Of a DNA stretch of 7,051 bases, positions 5,991 through 7,051 are shown piece by piece. The notes under the pieces were generated by a model. That model was not told where the DNA came from, did not search any database, and saw nothing but the letters and a program-made list of their open reading frames with translations. Origin of the DNA: Sphingomonas sp. GTDB taxonomy: Bacteria > Pseudomonadota > Alphaproteobacteria > Sphingomonadales > Sphingomonadaceae. Every line of letters starts with the position of its first letter. The first letter of the stretch is position 1. Both the position numbers and the translations under genes were made by a program. The DNA is taken from NCBI GenBank assembly GCA_025981625.1, contig JAICXF010000074.1, positions 1 through 7,051 on the forward strand, written 5' to 3'.

Positions 5991-7051
5991 TGCACGCACC
6001 GGTGAACGAGAGCTATTTCAACGCGAAGGTCGGCATCCGCTCGTGGCTGCTGACCACCGATCACAAGCGCATCGCCCTGCTCTACTTCGCGTCGATCACC
6101 TTCTTCTTCTCCATTGGCGGGATCGCCGCCACCCTGATCCGGCTCGAGCTGATCACCCCCCAGGGTGACCTCGGAAGTCCGGATTTCTACAACCGGCTGT
6201 TCACCATGCACGGCGTGATCATGGTGTGGTTCTTCCTCATCCCGTCGATCCCGACGACGATGGGCAATTTCGTCATCCCGCTGATGATCGGCGCGCGCGA
6301 CCTCGCCTTCCCGCGCCTGAACCTGCTCAGCTGGTATCTCTACATTGCCGGCGGACTGATCACCGTCACCGCGCTGCTGCTCGGCGGCATCGACACCGGC
6401 TGGACTTTTTATGAGCCCTATTCGACCTTTTACGCCACGGGCTACATCATCCTGACGATCTTCGGCATTTTCGTCGCCGGTTTCTCGTCGATTCTCACCG
6501 GCCTCAACTTCATCGTCACGGTGCACAAGCTGCGTGCACCGGGCATGACCTGGTACCGCCTGCCGGTGTTCGTCTGGTCGACCTACGCCACCAGCCTGAT
6601 CCTCGTCCTCGCAACGCCGGTGCTGGCGATGACGCTGTTGATGCTGCTGGCCGAGCGTGTGCTGCACGTCGGCATCTTCTCCCCTCAGCTCGGCGGCGAT
6701 CCTCTGCTGTTCCAGCACATGTTCTGGTTCTACAGCCACCCCGCCGTCTACATCATGATCCTGCCGTCGATGGGCGTGATTAGCGAGATCGTGCCGGCTT
6801 TCGCGCGCAAGCCGCTGTTCGGCTACGAGTTCGTCGTCTGGTGCAGCATCGCGATCGCCGGGATCGGGTTCCTGGTCTGGGGCCACCACATGTTCGTGGC
6901 CGGCCAGTCACTTTACGCCAGCCTCGCTTTCTCGTTCCTCAGCTACCTCGTCGCGGTTCCATCGGCGATCAAGGTGTTCAACTGGACCGCGACCCTGCAC
7001 AACGGCTGGATCCGGTTCGACGCGCCGATGCTTTATGCCTTCGGCTTCATC
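5990..7051 (+). CDS. ctaD: Cytochrome c oxidase subunit I, A2-type heme-copper oxidase, 5' part
   Basis: This is the catalytic core subunit, which reduces O2 to water and pumps protons. The first 354 residues are present with no stop, and the gene runs off the window. The start ATG overlaps the stop of subunit II (TGATG). Visible residues: H74 in TMHG (low-spin heme a ligand), H250 and Y254 in YSHPAVY (CuB ligand and the tyrosine expected to crosslink), H299 and H300 (CuB ligands), D104 in RDLAFPR with N93 and N111 (D-channel entrance), and K328 in PSAIKVFNW (K-channel). The helix VI glutamate of mitochondrial-type enzymes (HPEV) is alanine (A252) and is preceded by Tyr-Ser, which is the A2 family signature. 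The second heme-ligand helix (HDTYYVVAHFHY region) lies beyond the window. With the CoxM-like subunit II, it corresponds to CoxN of the Bradyrhizobium coxMNOP cluster. A fused subunit III cannot be judged here. Confidence 0.96.
   Translation, partial: MHAPVNESYFNAKVGIRSWLLTTDHKRIALLYFASITFFFSIGGIAATLIRLELITPQGDLGSPDFYNRLFTMHGVIMVWFFLIPSIPTTMGNFVIPLMIGARDLAFPRLNLLSWYLYIAGGLITVTALLLGGIDTGWTFYEPYSTFYATGYIILTIFGIFVAGFSSILTGLNFIVTVHKLRAPGMTWYRLPVFVWSTYATSLILVLATPVLAMTLLMLLAERVLHVGIFSPQLGGDPLLFQHMFWFYSHPAVYIMILPSMGVISEIVPAFARKPLFGYEFVVWCSIAIAGIGFLVWGHHMFVAGQSLYASLAFSFLSYLVAVPSAIKVFNWTATLHNGWIRFDAPMLYAFGFI

Noticed and set aside
5945..6889. Minus-strand open frame of 314 codons opposite subunit I
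   Set aside because: The product is extremely rich in Asp, Glu, Gln, Arg and His, as expected from the reverse complement of membrane-helix codons. The plus strand carries clear oxidase motifs.
1..7051. Intrinsic terminators, promoters, CRISPR arrays, insertion sequences or tRNA genes
   Set aside because: Genes abut or overlap throughout and leave no intergenic space. I saw no repeat arrays, inverted terminal repeats or RNA gene signatures by eye.

Overview
The window is a densely packed, high-GC stretch coding on the plus strand from end to end. Base composition, protein flavour and gene content suggest a proteobacterium, most likely an alphaproteobacterium. A sphingomonad- or rhizobium-like host would fit, but this is an inference from impression and not from any marker gene. 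Both ends are cut: the first gene lacks its N-terminal part and the last lacks its C-terminal part. There are no RNA genes, mobile elements, CRISPR arrays, recognisable promoters or terminators, and no gene-free stretch longer than a few bases.

Layout: (1) 1-1016, the 3' part of a thiamine-diphosphate enzyme of the pyruvate oxidase/acetolactate synthase family, closest in motifs to PoxB. (2) 1016-3934, a large FAD plus iron-sulfur 2-hydroxyacid dehydrogenase of the YdiJ / D-lactate / D-2-hydroxyglutarate dehydrogenase type. (3) 3931-4257, a small single-pass membrane protein of unknown function that starts with TTG. (4) 4254-5042, a SCO1/SenC copper chaperone with a C-terminal membrane anchor. 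(5) 5043-5990, cytochrome oxidase subunit II carrying a complete CuA site and a fused cytochrome c domain (caa3 type, CoxM-like). (6) 5990 to the window end, subunit I of the same oxidase, an A2-type heme-copper oxidase with a YSHPAV motif in place of the usual glutamate motif.

Every junction is an overlap or a zero-base gap (1, 4, 4, 0 and 1 bases), so the six genes very probably form one translationally coupled operon. The second half is an oxidase module: SCO matures the CuA centre of subunit II, which passes electrons from its own heme c to the oxygen-reducing core in subunit I. The first half encodes two enzymes that could plausibly act in sequence, with a 2-hydroxyacid such as D-lactate oxidised to a 2-oxoacid that is then decarboxylated, both feeding electrons to the respiratory chain. 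The grouping suggests that oxidation of a small organic acid is co-expressed with a dedicated terminal oxidase. The substrates are not determined by the sequence. All the families are known; the arrangement, the small protein and the A2-type features are the parts worth a second look.
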